This document shows positions 54,182-62,735 of a DNA stretch of 64,000 nt, one piece after another. The notes under the pieces were generated by a model. The model was not told the origin of the DNA. It did not search any database and was given only the letters and a program-made list of their open reading frames with translations. Within the stretch, counting starts at the first letter, position 1. Each line of letters opens with the position of its first letter. Position numbers and translations under genes: made by a program. The DNA is taken from assembly GCA_024639325.1 (NCBI GenBank), contig JAHEIO010000008.1, positions 1 through 64,000 of the forward strand. The letters run 5' to 3'. The DNA is from Gammaproteobacteria bacterium (GTDB lineage Bacteria; Pseudomonadota; Gammaproteobacteria; Arenicellales; JAANXG01).

Positions 54182-55699
54182 CTCGCTCAAGACATCGGGG
54201 ATGACGAGCGCTTCCAGCTGCAGCAGGACTTCGTAGGCATCGAGACGCGCCAACAGGATATCCTCCTCCTTGGCCAGCAGATCCACGGTCAGGTGATCGA
54301 TCGCTTTGTCCGGCACCGCCGCTAATGCAGGCAGAGGGTGCTCACGGTACTCCCGTTGAAGATCGCGGTGCCTTTCCAGCAGCCGGTACTCGCTGGCGGC
54401 GGTCTTGATCCTTTTCTGGTGAAACTGGAATAACTCGGAGAGACGATTTATCTTTTGTTCTAGGCGAGCAATGATCGCCTGCTGCTGATCTCGATAGGCG
54501 GATTGTTCAATGTCAATCAACTCCTGTCGCCCGTGGTTGGACCCGATCGGTATTCGCGCGCGGATGCCGACGATATTGGTCAATTCGTCCGCGCCGAACT
54601 CCCGCTCGGTTCCCACGTACAGCCGCAGCGAAAGGTTATCGAGCCATTCGGGAAAAGATTCACTTCGGCTGATGAACAGTTCCTGAATCCGTAAATCGTA
54701 AGAATTATCCACCGCTTTGTCAGTCAGGGAATCAAACGGGGCGAGAGAGACATATTCGATCGTATTGACGATGTCGAAATCTCGCAGACGCATGCGTCTT
54801 CGATCGAGCCCCGAATAGTGGTGCACGTCGTGCTGCGCCCTTTCATATTTATAACGCATATTCTCGTATTCGGTTCGAGTCACATAGCCCTGCTCGAGCT
54901 GCTCTTCGTACTTGGCCAACAGGTTCTTCAAAGTCTTGAATCTTTTCTTGGCTTGGTAGAACCGCGTTGAATTCGACACTCCCTGGAACCGAAACAGCGC
55001 CTCATGCAGGTTGCGCTCATGCATATCCCTCAGCAGCTGCAGATACTGAAGCTTAGTTTCAACCCGCTTCTCATCGAGCTGTTTCTTGGATTCGCGCCAA
55101 CCTTCGTCGAACAGCTCCCACTCCAGCGCCAAGAATTCCCGTTCATCGCTATTGTCCATATCGCGTTCAAACTGTGATCGAAAGTAGAATCCCTTGAAGC
55201 TGCCGCGTTCGTTGAGTTTTTCAAGGTACTTATCGCGGACGTTTTCTATTCGTCCAAGGATATTGGATATAGAGCCATCGGTTTCCGACTCGATTGCTAT
55301 GAACGAATCGGGGAACAGCACGGTATCGAATTCATTCAGGCCAGGAGCACAGGTCGAGTGATCGCCGTCCGGGATGACGAACGACGCTTCCATGAAATAT
55401 CGTTTCGTGACGTTCACGTACGCAGAGGGGTATGCTTCCCGGAAACGTTCCAGGTGCCTCATCGCGAGCAAATAACTTCGCTCCGGAGAACATCGTACAG
55501 TGTAATTTCCCGGTACGGATACCACACGACAACGATCTTCGAGCTGCTGTTCGCGCAGGAATTCGGACGCCTGCCGCTCGACCGGCATTGCGGCCAGCTG
55601 CACGGTGTAACAAGAGATGTCCGCGGCCGCTGCGGCCGCGGACATCAAGAACAATATCGAGCCGACGGTTCCGCAGGCCGACGGTTTGTCTTTTTTCAT
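54167..55699 (-). CDS. TolC-like outer-membrane factor with SPOR-like N-terminus
   Basis: 510 residues with a signal peptide (about 1-26). The first mature part (CYTVQLAAMPVERQASEFLREQ, then VPGNYTVRCS) resembles a SPOR domain, the kind that binds denuded peptidoglycan strands. The rest is long coiled-coil helix (about 160-300 and 400-500) with beta strands between (LSLRLYVGTEREFG, VGIRARIPIGS), as in TolC-type outer-membrane channels, though divergent. It overlaps the end of the GT2 gene by 15 bases tail-to-tail. It is a good candidate for the export channel that pairs with the HlyD part at 50139-51533, replacing the AlgK/AlgE pair of alginate systems. Confidence 0.7.
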   Translation of the reverse strand: MKKDKPSACGTVGSILFLMSAAAAAADISCYTVQLAAMPVERQASEFLREQQLEDRCRVVSVPGNYTVRCSPERSYLLAMRHLERFREAYPSAYVNVTKRYFMEASFVIPDGDHSTCAPGLNEFDTVLFPDSFIAIESETDGSISNILGRIENVRDKYLEKLNERGSFKGFYFRSQFERDMDNSDEREFLALEWELFDEGWRESKKQLDEKRVETKLQYLQLLRDMHERNLHEALFRFQGVSNSTRFYQAKKRFKTLKNLLAKYEEQLEQGYVTRTEYENMRYKYERAQHDVHHYSGLDRRRMRLRDFDIVNTIEYVSLAPFDSLTDKAVDNSYDLRIQELFISRSESFPEWLDNLSLRLYVGTEREFGADELTNIVGIRARIPIGSNHGRQELIDIEQSAYRDQQQAIIARLEQKINRLSELFQFHQKRIKTAASEYRLLERHRDLQREYREHPLPALAAVPDKAIDHLTVDLLAKEEDILLARLDAYEVLLQLEALVIPDVLSELVVN

Positions 55700-55895
55700 A
55701 CCACCACGTCGAGATTCGTCGCTGCCGTTTCGCCGATTATAGCGCCACCAAACTCATCGTGGACCACATTCGCATAAAGCATATCGACCACACCGTCGGG
55801 ACAGGAGCGATTTCTTACGGGCGTATACTCTCTACATTGTCGCGGCCAGGGGTCGGCATTCAGGAGAACACCGTGTCTCCAATGCCGTTGTTGCT

Positions 55896-55920
55896 AAAAG
55901 GCCCGATGCTATAGCATCGG
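55896..55920 (-). terminator. Probable terminator after ugd
   Basis: A perfect 18-base palindrome, CCGATGCTATAGCATCGG (55903-55920), followed on the minus strand by GCCTTTT. It begins 9 bases after the ugd stop. The T-run is short, so termination may be weak. Confidence 0.6.
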
Positions 55921-55929
55921 CGACCAGGC

Positions 55930-57321
55930 TTAGCGCACGCCGTAAACGTACCGGGGCGGCGCGATATCGTCGTTACTGGCGGCGCTCCCTGCCGTTGAGG
56001 TCCCGCGCCCGATGCCGTAGTAGCTAAAGCCCTTGCCGGCAAGAAAATCCGGGTCGTAAATATTGCGACCATCGAAAATCACCGGTTCAAGTAGCAGCCG
56101 CTTGACCTCCTCGAAATCCGGGCTCTGAAAGACACGCCACTCCGTCACCAACGCCAGGGCGTCAGCGCCCTGCAGCGCGGCCTCCGGCGTTTCAGCCAGG
56201 TGTAAATCGTCCCGCTCTCCATAAATGCGCATGGCCTCTTCGTGCGCCGCCGGATCAAATGCGCGAACCTTGGCGCCGGCCTCCCACAGCGCCTCCAGAA
56301 GCACGCGGCTCGGTGCCTCGCGCATGTCATCCGTGTTGGGCTTGAAGGCCAGTCCCCAGATGGCGATAGTCCGACCTTTGAGGTTTCCGTCGAAATGGTG
56401 TTTGATCTTGTCCACTAATATTCGTTTCTGATTGTCGTTGACGTCCTGAACCGAGCGCAGCAGTTTGGCGTCGGAGCCGACCTCCCGGGCGGTGCGCTCC
56501 AAAGCGGATACGTCCTTAGGAAAACACGATCCACCGTAACCGCATCCCGGATAGACGAAAGAATATCCAATGCGCGTGTCCGAACCGATGCCGTGGCGCA
56601 CCTGCTCGATGTCGGCGCCAACGCGTTCCGCCAGGTTCGCCAGTTCATTCATGAAGCTGATCTTGGTCGCGAGCATGGCGTTGGCGGCGTATTTGGTCAG
56701 TTCCGCCGAGCGGATATCCATAGCAATCAGGCGGTCGCGGTGCCGGTTGAAAGGGCCGTAAATCACCCGCAACAGCTCCGTGGTCCTCGGATTGTCGGTG
56801 CCGACCACGATACGATCGGGTTTCATGAAATCATCAATGGCGGCTCCCTCCTTGAGAAACTCGGGATTGGACACCACGTCGAATTCGATCTGGACACCGC
56901 GTTTTTTCAACACCTCGCAGATCGCGGTTCTGACCTTGTCCGCCGTGCCGACAGGTACGGTTGATTTATCGACGACGACGCGGTAATCCGGCATGTACTC
57001 GCCAATAGTCTCAGCCACCCCCAGTACATACTGTAAATCCGCCGAGCCGTCCTCGTCCGCAGGAGTTCCGACGGCGATGAACTGGAATAGTCCGTGCTCT
57101 ACCGCTTCCCGGGGGTCCGTGGTGAAATTCAATCGCCCGGCTGCGATATTTTTGCTCACCAGACGGTCCAAATCGGGTTCGTAGATGGGGATCCCACCGT
57201 TTTTCAATTGTTCGATCTTCGACGCATCCACGTCCATGCACATTACTTCGTTGCCGACCTCCGCCAGACAGGCACCGGTTACCAGACCCACGTAGCCGCT
57301 TCCAAATATCGTCGTCTTCAT
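55930..57321 (-). CDS. ugd: UDP-glucose 6-dehydrogenase
   Basis: 463 residues. NAD-binding [17 protein letters not shown] at the start, [45 protein letters not shown], the catalytic Cys in [13 protein letters not shown], and a C-terminal [16 protein letters not shown]. The motifs fit UDP-glucose dehydrogenase better than GDP-mannose dehydrogenase. It oxidises UDP-glucose to UDP-glucuronate with two NAD+ (EC 1.1.1.22) in the cytosol. GGGGAAGG lies before the ATG. Next to an Alg8-like synthase it suggests a glucuronate-containing polymer rather than true alginate. A short palindromic terminator follows. Confidence 0.92.
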   Translation of the reverse strand: MKTTIFGSGYVGLVTGACLAEVGNEVMCMDVDASKIEQLKNGGIPIYEPDLDRLVSKNIAAGRLNFTTDPREAVEHGLFQFIAVGTPADEDGSADLQYVLGVAETIGEYMPDYRVVVDKSTVPVGTADKVRTAICEVLKKRGVQIEFDVVSNPEFLKEGAAIDDFMKPDRIVVGTDNPRTTELLRVIYGPFNRHRDRLIAMDIRSAELTKYAANAMLATKISFMNELANLAERVGADIEQVRHGIGSDTRIGYSFVYPGCGYGGSCFPKDVSALERTAREVGSDAKLLRSVQDVNDNQKRILVDKIKHHFDGNLKGRTIAIWGLAFKPNTDDMREAPSRVLLEALWEAGAKVRAFDPAAHEEAMRIYGERDDLHLAETPEAALQGADALALVTEWRVFQSPDFEEVKRLLLEPVIFDGRNIYDPDFLAGKGFSYYGIGRGTSTAGSAASNDDIAPPRYVYGVR

Positions 57322-57427
57322 ACCCTTCCCCCGATCAATATTAATAACCTATTGAAAATCATAATGCGTTTTGGCCGTTTCGCAAGCTCGCTCCGGTGAT
57401 CAAGAACGCTGAAGTTCGGTTTTTCGA

Positions 57428-57530
57428 CCGTGCCGAAGCTGCGAGCGAGGCGTGGCAGGACGCGGCAAACCAGCGCCGCAGTATGGTATTTTGTTTCACT
57501 GGATTGCTTCGCTGCGCTCGCAATGACGGG
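57428..57530. repeat. Dispersed MITE-like intergenic repeat (copy 3)
   Basis: CGAAGCTGCGAGCGAGGCGT at the left and GGATTGCTTCGCTGCGCTCG ending in CAATGACG at the right. It matches the copies at 18437-18495 and 31820-31940. It occupies most of the gap between ugd and the dikinase-like gene, with possible promoters on either side. Confidence 0.65.
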
Positions 57531-57574
57531 TATCCTGGACAGGAACTTATTAAGTAAACTGTCCCCGGTACGCG

Positions 57575-60517
57575 ATGAACACAATCAAGACGCAATTTGG
57601 AGCGGGGCTGATCGGCTGCGTGCTCCTCGTGACTTGTCCGGTCGTGCCGGCGACGGTGGATTTGCCGGACACCACCGTCCTGCGATCGTGGATCGAAGAT
57701 ATGAAGGCCTCGGAACGAGGCCCTTTTCGGCGCATTCGCTGGTTCTGCAAAGATGGCGCCGTACTGCCTCCCGATCCGTATGCCTGCGCGGATCGCGGCG
57801 GCGGCTGGCAGCACGGCGAGTGGACGGACCGGGTCAAGCAGCTTCGAGCGGCCGGCTACATGGTCGCCAATATATACGCCGATCTGGATGTCACCGCTCT
57901 CACCGCCGACGAGCATTATCCCGACACCCTCAATCAAATGATAATCGAGCAGTTCCTGATCGCCTCTGACAACGGTTGGATACTTCGCAAGGCCCGCTAC
58001 TACCGCGGTGCGCTGCAGGAGGAGGGCGAACGCAGGGGCGCCCGCAGGCTGCTGCTCAGGCTGGCGCAAGATCCGACATGGCTGAAGCAGCGTTACCTGC
58101 CTTTCCGCACCGCCGTGCGGTTCCTGGGCCACAGCGAGGACACCAAATCCATTGGCGAAGTTCGCCGGCTGGCAGGATCGCTGGCCGACCGAGACCCGGA
58201 TTTTGGACCCTTACGCAACAAGATTCACATCAGACCGGATTACAGTGATGCGGCCGCTGTTCGCGAGTACATCTCCCATCGGCCGGGGTCCAGCCTATCC
58301 GCGGAGTACCAGCGTCTTGCCGGGCTCATCGAGGCGGCGTACGCGGGCCCCTCGGCGGCGCAACTTTTAGAGCGCTTGGCGAATAGCGCGGATGCCAGTG
58401 CGAACCTGGCTGCCTTGTCTCGCGGCGGTGTCAACGCGCTCGCCGACGACTCCACGGCTGAACAACGATTTACTGCGACCGCTGAGTTGCTGTCGGAACT
58501 CAGAATCGCGGCCGTGAGTGAGGCCAGCGCCGGACTGAGGCTCGCGATTGCCGGAGCCAGCCACGCGCTCGAGAATGATCACTTCGTGGCGGCGACGGTG
58601 CTGCGCGATGCCATCGCAGACGCAACCCGGGCCCGCCAGCTCGACTGGTTGAAGGCAAGTGTAAAGGCAACCTATGGGGCGGGTTTGTTGAGCTCCAGGC
58701 AGCGAGACGAGCTGATCGCGGCACTGGACCGGCTGCGAGGCGCGACCCGCGTCGATCTCGAGTCCTACAAGCAAACACTCCAGTATCTTGCGCTCGTGCC
58801 CGGCTGGAGCAGCCAGCGTCAGCGATTTCATTTCGGGGAGTCGGTAGACAGGTTCAACACCATCGCACCGCGTGCCGGCGAGTTCCTGCAGGACCAGCTG
58901 CGCGCCAGTCCGCTATTTTTTTTCAGCCAGGTTCTCGATGGCCTGCTGCAGGACGCCAACCGACTGGCGGGCGTGCGACATGAATTGTTTGGTGAGGAGA
59001 TCGGTGCCGGCCTGCGCGCGCTCAATCCGGGTCTGGCGAGTGGCCGGCTGCGATCCAAGGCGCCACAATACGGAGATTCATTCGACCCACGCGGCATCTA
59101 TTTGTTAGCTTCGACTTTGGCCGATCTGCCGCCGGTAGCCGGCATACTGACAGCGGGAGAAGGCAATCCTCTCTCGCACGTACAACTTCTGGCCCGCAAC
59201 CTCGGCATTCCCAATGTGGCTGTGGACGAGTCCCTGATCCCCAGGTTGCATCAACGGGACGGCGGGGAAGTTGTGCTGGCGGCGTCTTTGCAGGGTTCGG
59301 TTCGACTGATCGACGCGGCTACCGCTCCGCGGGTTGTTCGCGGTTACGATGGGGGGGTTCCCGACACGCTGATTCGTGCCGATCTGAACAAACTCGACCT
59401 GGATCGCAAAGGCCTCATCTCTCTGCGCTCCCTGCGGGCCAGCGACTCCGGTCGCAGCGTCGGACCCAAGGCGGCCAAACTGGGAGAGCTGCATCACCAC
59501 TTCCCCGAGGCTGTGGCCGACGGGCTGGCCATACCGTTTGGCGTGTTCGCCGATTTACTCAGCCAGCCCTACCGCCAGACCGGCCTGTCGGTATTGCAAT
59601 GGATGGCGCGGCAATATCGGAGGATCGACAAGCTGACGGCAGGAACTGAAGACCACGCCAACGCGGTGGAAGACGTCAGGCTGCAGCTGCAACAGTGGAT
59701 CGAGAGCGCAGATCCGGGCGACGATTTCCGCGCCCGTCTGCGTCTCGCGATGGAACAGGAGTTTGGCAGAGAAGGCACCTACGGGGTGTTCGTCCGCAGC
59801 GACACCAACGTCGAGGACCTGCCGGGCTTCACCGGTGCCGGCTTGAATCTTACCGTCCCCAACGTGGTCGGATTCGACAATGTCCTCGAAGCGATTTCAC
59901 GGGTATGGGCATCGCCATTTACGCGGCGAGCGTACGCCTGGCGGCAATCTCGCATGGACCAGCCGGAACATGTGTACCCGGCGGTGCTGCTGTTGCGCAG
60001 CGTCGCGGTCGACAAGTCGGGTGTGTTGGTAACCCAGGACGTCGAGACGGGTGATTCCGATTGGTTCTCCGTCGCCGTGAACGAAGGCGTCGGCGGCGCC
60101 GTGGACGGTCAGGCAGCCGAGTCGTTGCGCGTTCACCTGGAGAACGGTGAAGTCAGGCTAATGGCTCAAGCAACCGTCCCCGTCAAGAGAGTCATCAGGC
60201 CCCGGGGCGGCATCGAAAAAGTTCCCGTCAGCGGTCGCGATCACGTCCTGGAAGTCGGCGAGATCGCGCAATTGATCGAGTTCGTCGAGGACCTGCCGAG
60301 GCGGTTTCCCGCCATCGTGGATGCGAATGGCAAACCGGCGCCCGCTGATATTGAATTCGGTTTTGTTGACAACAGGTTGATGTTGTTCCAGATACGGCCG
60401 TTCCTCGACAGCGGGCGGGCTCATACCAACAGCTATCTGCGATCTCTGGATGCAGATATGCGTCGGTTGGAACAGGTGATTGTCGAGCTCAACCGCAGCC
60501 CGGAGAAACGATCCTGA
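57575..60517 (+). CDS. Exported dikinase-like protein: phosphohistidine swivel + ATP-grasp
   Basis: 980 residues with a signal peptide (about 1-27). Residues about 35-480 are helical and unassigned. A PEP-utiliser type swivel domain follows (about 505-560) with phospho-acceptor His535 in NPLSHVQLLARNLGIPN. The ATP-grasp nucleotide-binding domain is about 625-975: GPKAAKLGELHHHFPE, Arg741 in FVRSDTNVEDLPGFTGAGL, and FGFVDNRLMLFQIRPF. This order (swivel, then ATP-grasp at the C-terminus, no PEP-binding domain) matches glucan water dikinase rather than PEP synthase or PPDK. Those enzymes phosphorylate polysaccharide with the beta-phosphate of ATP. An exported version is odd because ATP is scarce in the periplasm; an NTT-type nucleotide carrier lies 2.2 kb away. 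The serine hydrolase gene overlaps its stop by one base. Confidence 0.82.
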   Translation: MNTIKTQFGAGLIGCVLLVTCPVVPATVDLPDTTVLRSWIEDMKASERGPFRRIRWFCKDGAVLPPDPYACADRGGGWQHGEWTDRVKQLRAAGYMVANIYADLDVTALTADEHYPDTLNQMIIEQFLIASDNGWILRKARYYRGALQEEGERRGARRLLLRLAQDPTWLKQRYLPFRTAVRFLGHSEDTKSIGEVRRLAGSLADRDPDFGPLRNKIHIRPDYSDAAAVREYISHRPGSSLSAEYQRLAGLIEAAYAGPSAAQLLERLANSADASANLAALSRGGVNALADDSTAEQRFTATAELLSELRIAAVSEASAGLRLAIAGASHALENDHFVAATVLRDAIADATRARQLDWLKASVKATYGAGLLSSRQRDELIAALDRLRGATRVDLESYKQTLQYLALVPGWSSQRQRFHFGESVDRFNTIAPRAGEFLQDQLRASPLFFFSQVLDGLLQDANRLAGVRHELFGEEIGAGLRALNPGLASGRLRSKAPQYGDSFDPRGIYLLASTLADLPPVAGILTAGEGNPLSHVQLLARNLGIPNVAVDESLIPRLHQRDGGEVVLAASLQGSVRLIDAATAPRVVRGYDGGVPDTLIRADLNKLDLDRKGLISLRSLRASDSGRSVGPKAAKLGELHHHFPEAVADGLAIPFGVFADLLSQPYRQTGLSVLQWMARQYRRIDKLTAGTEDHANAVEDVRLQLQQWIESADPGDDFRARLRLAMEQEFGREGTYGVFVRSDTNVEDLPGFTGAGLNLTVPNVVGFDNVLEAISRVWASPFTRRAYAWRQSRMDQPEHVYPAVLLLRSVAVDKSGVLVTQDVETGDSDWFSVAVNEGVGGAVDGQAAESLRVHLENGEVRLMAQATVPVKRVIRPRGGIEKVPVSGRDHVLEVGEIAQLIEFVEDLPRRFPAIVDANGKPAPADIEFGFVDNRLMLFQIRPFLDSGRAHTNSYLRSLDADMRRLEQVIVELNRSPEKRS

Positions 60518-61773
60518 TGCGTATCATCACAATTGCCGTACTCGCCTGTGCAGCCTGGCCGCAGATCGCCGCGCCCTACCCGATCTACGACAGCGAATCT
60601 ACGGGCATACGGCGACTCGAGCATGCGCGCCTGGCCCAGGCGGGCACGACAGCCGGGCGCCAAAGGCTGCCGGGTGAATTGCTGTCGCTTGAACAGGTGG
60701 ATCTGCGGCTACTGCATCGCCGCGACCTGCAATTACCGGCTCCCGATCCGGTGTTCACCGCCCAGATAGTGCGCCTTCTCGGCGCGAACGCGGATAGGTA
60801 CGGCATCGCGGTGCTCGATCTATCCGATATCGACCGGCCCCGTTATGCGCAGCACAATAGCGAGACACTGCAGAATCCCGGCAGTGTCGGCAAGCTCATA
60901 GTCGCCGTCGCTTTATTTCAGGCGTTGGCGGATGCATATCCGGACGATCTGGATTCACGGCGCAACGTGCTGCGGGATACTCGGGTCACCGCTGATGATT
61001 TCATAATTCGCGACAGCCATAACGTAAGGTTTTGGGATCCCGGCACGCGGCAGCTATCGCGTCGACCTATTCAAATCGGCGACCGTGCTTCGTTGTTGGA
61101 GTTCGTTGACTGGATGTTGTCGCCCAGTTCGAACGCCGCCGCCAGCACGGTCATCAAACAGGCGATGTTGTTGACTCGTTTCGGGCGCGCCTACCCGGTG
61201 GATGATGCGACGGCGGTGGAATTCTTCGACAAAACCGCCAGGGCTGAGTTGGGGAAATTGCTGGTCAAGACCCTGCACAGCCCGCTGCAGCGGAATGGTT
61301 TCGACCTGAAGCGACTCCGTCAGGGCAGTTTCTTTACCGCCACCGGCAAACGCAAGGTCCCCGGCACCACCAGCTATGCCACCAGCCGAGAATTGATGAC
61401 TTACCTGCTGCGACTGGAACAAGGCCGGATCGTCGACGAATTCTCGAGCCGTGAGATTAAACGCCTGCTTTACGTGACCGAGCGGCGCATTCGCTACGCA
61501 TCTTCCCCTGCCCTGAACGAGGCCGCCGTTTATTTCAAGTCGGGTTCATTGTACAAATGCCAACCCGAGCCGGGATTTGTGTGCCTAAAGTACCACGGAA
61601 ACAAACAAAATCTGATGCATTCCGTCGCAATCGTCGAGTCGCCGGCCTTCACCCGCCGTTTGTACTACTTTGTTACCCTGGTTTCGAACGTACTGCGCAA
61701 GAACTCCGCGGTGGATCACCAAACCCTGGCGACCCGCATCCATCGCCTGATCGAGGCGGCACATACGGAATAA
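60517..61773 (+). CDS. Exported serine hydrolase, beta-lactamase/PBP-like fold (copy 1)
   Basis: 418 residues with a signal peptide (about 1-19). The class A penicillin-recognising set is present: Ser123-Val-Gly-Lys126 (SxxK), Ser204-Ser-Asn206 (SxN) and Lys341-Ser-Gly343 (KSG). The frame starts inside the stop codon of the dikinase-like gene (TGATG), so the two are coupled. Similar to the gene at 61779-62672 (AVLDLSDIDRPRYAQHN here, ALVDITDADKPRYASLN there), so they are diverged paralogues. Possible roles are peptidoglycan processing or beta-lactam hydrolysis; no Glu166-type general base is evident by eye, which argues against an efficient beta-lactamase. Confidence 0.85.
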   Translation: MRIITIAVLACAAWPQIAAPYPIYDSESTGIRRLEHARLAQAGTTAGRQRLPGELLSLEQVDLRLLHRRDLQLPAPDPVFTAQIVRLLGANADRYGIAVLDLSDIDRPRYAQHNSETLQNPGSVGKLIVAVALFQALADAYPDDLDSRRNVLRDTRVTADDFIIRDSHNVRFWDPGTRQLSRRPIQIGDRASLLEFVDWMLSPSSNAAASTVIKQAMLLTRFGRAYPVDDATAVEFFDKTARAELGKLLVKTLHSPLQRNGFDLKRLRQGSFFTATGKRKVPGTTSYATSRELMTYLLRLEQGRIVDEFSSREIKRLLYVTERRIRYASSPALNEAAVYFKSGSLYKCQPEPGFVCLKYHGNKQNLMHSVAIVESPAFTRRLYYFVTLVSNVLRKNSAVDHQTLATRIHRLIEAAHTE

Positions 61774-61778
61774 TCGGG

Positions 61779-62672
61779 CTAGGAGCCTGTCTGAGCAAGC
61801 GTGGTTGGGACAATAAGCTCGTGAAGCCGCTGAATGATCTTCGGCAACCAAACCGAACCCTGGGAATTTTCTGCCAACGCCACCGCAATGTACCGGTGTT
61901 TGCCGTCCTCGACGATTGCACTGTCGGCGTGCCAGCGCCGCCACGAACCCGATTTCCGGTATATCCGAACGCCGGGATATTTTGAAAGACCCTTGACGAA
62001 TTTATGGCGGATGCCGGGATTGCCGAGCATCGCTTTCATTTGCCGCGACAAATCGTCACGCAGCATGCGTTTGGTTTCGAGCAGGTAATAAAATCGCGCG
62101 GTCTGCAGCGCGGTGGCGCCGTGGGACAGGTTGTGCAGTGGATCTCGGCGGTACGCGGCTGATTTGCCGTATTCCTTGCCGACCCACAGGCCGCCGTTGG
62201 CATCGGGATCATAAAGGCGAAAACGATCGGACATCAGAATATCGATGAGTTCATCCTTGCCAACTCGGTTCAACATGCGCGTAGCCTCGACGTTCGAAGA
62301 CACGCGTATCATGCGGGTCAGCGAGTCCCTGGTTTCCGTGGTGAACGCCATTTCGCCCTGTTCAATCTGGACAAACGCCCCCAGGAGTATGGCGATCTTG
62401 GGCAGACTGGCGGCATAAAACATTTCGTCGCCGTTCAGCGAAGCGTATCGCGGCTTGTCCGCGTCTGTGATGTCCACCAACGCCACCGCCAGCTTCTTGT
62501 CGTCGACGACGTGTTGAAGCGCTAATGCCGCTATGGATTTTTCCAGACCATCCTGTAGTCTTGGATCGATACTTTCACGCAGCGTCGGATAGCCATCGGA
62601 CGAGTCCGCCACAACGTGGCCCGGCATCGGCGACAGCAGTGACAGGGCGATTATCATAAGGATAAATCGCAT
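61779..62672 (-). CDS. Exported serine hydrolase, beta-lactamase/PBP-like fold (copy 2)
   Basis: The ATG at 62672, preceded by AGGGGGG, gives 297 residues with a signal peptide (about 1-22); the frame continues upstream to 62876 but that part overlaps the divergent transporter and is not needed. Motifs: Ser89-Leu-Pro-Lys92 (SxxK), Ser125-Ser-Asn127 (SxN) and a late KSGSW. Size and motifs fit class A beta-lactamases or related amidases. It is tail-to-tail with its paralogue at 60517-61773 with a 5-base gap, and divergent from the nucleotide transporter (63 bases between starts). Substrate unknown. Confidence 0.87.
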   Translation of the reverse strand: MRFILMIIALSLLSPMPGHVVADSSDGYPTLRESIDPRLQDGLEKSIAALALQHVVDDKKLAVALVDITDADKPRYASLNGDEMFYAASLPKIAILLGAFVQIEQGEMAFTTETRDSLTRMIRVSSNVEATRMLNRVGKDELIDILMSDRFRLYDPDANGGLWVGKEYGKSAAYRRDPLHNLSHGATALQTARFYYLLETKRMLRDDLSRQMKAMLGNPGIRHKFVKGLSKYPGVRIYRKSGSWRRWHADSAIVEDGKHRYIAVALAENSQGSVWLPKIIQRLHELIVPTTLAQTGS

Positions 62673-62735
62673 GGACGAGGAATCCCCCCTTTTTGCAGGT
62701 TTATAAATATACTTACTAGTCGAGAACCGGTGCAT

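Noticed and set aside
57575-60517. PEP synthase or pyruvate phosphate dikinase
   Set aside because: Domain order is swivel then ATP-grasp, with no PEP/pyruvate-binding barrel, and the protein is exported.
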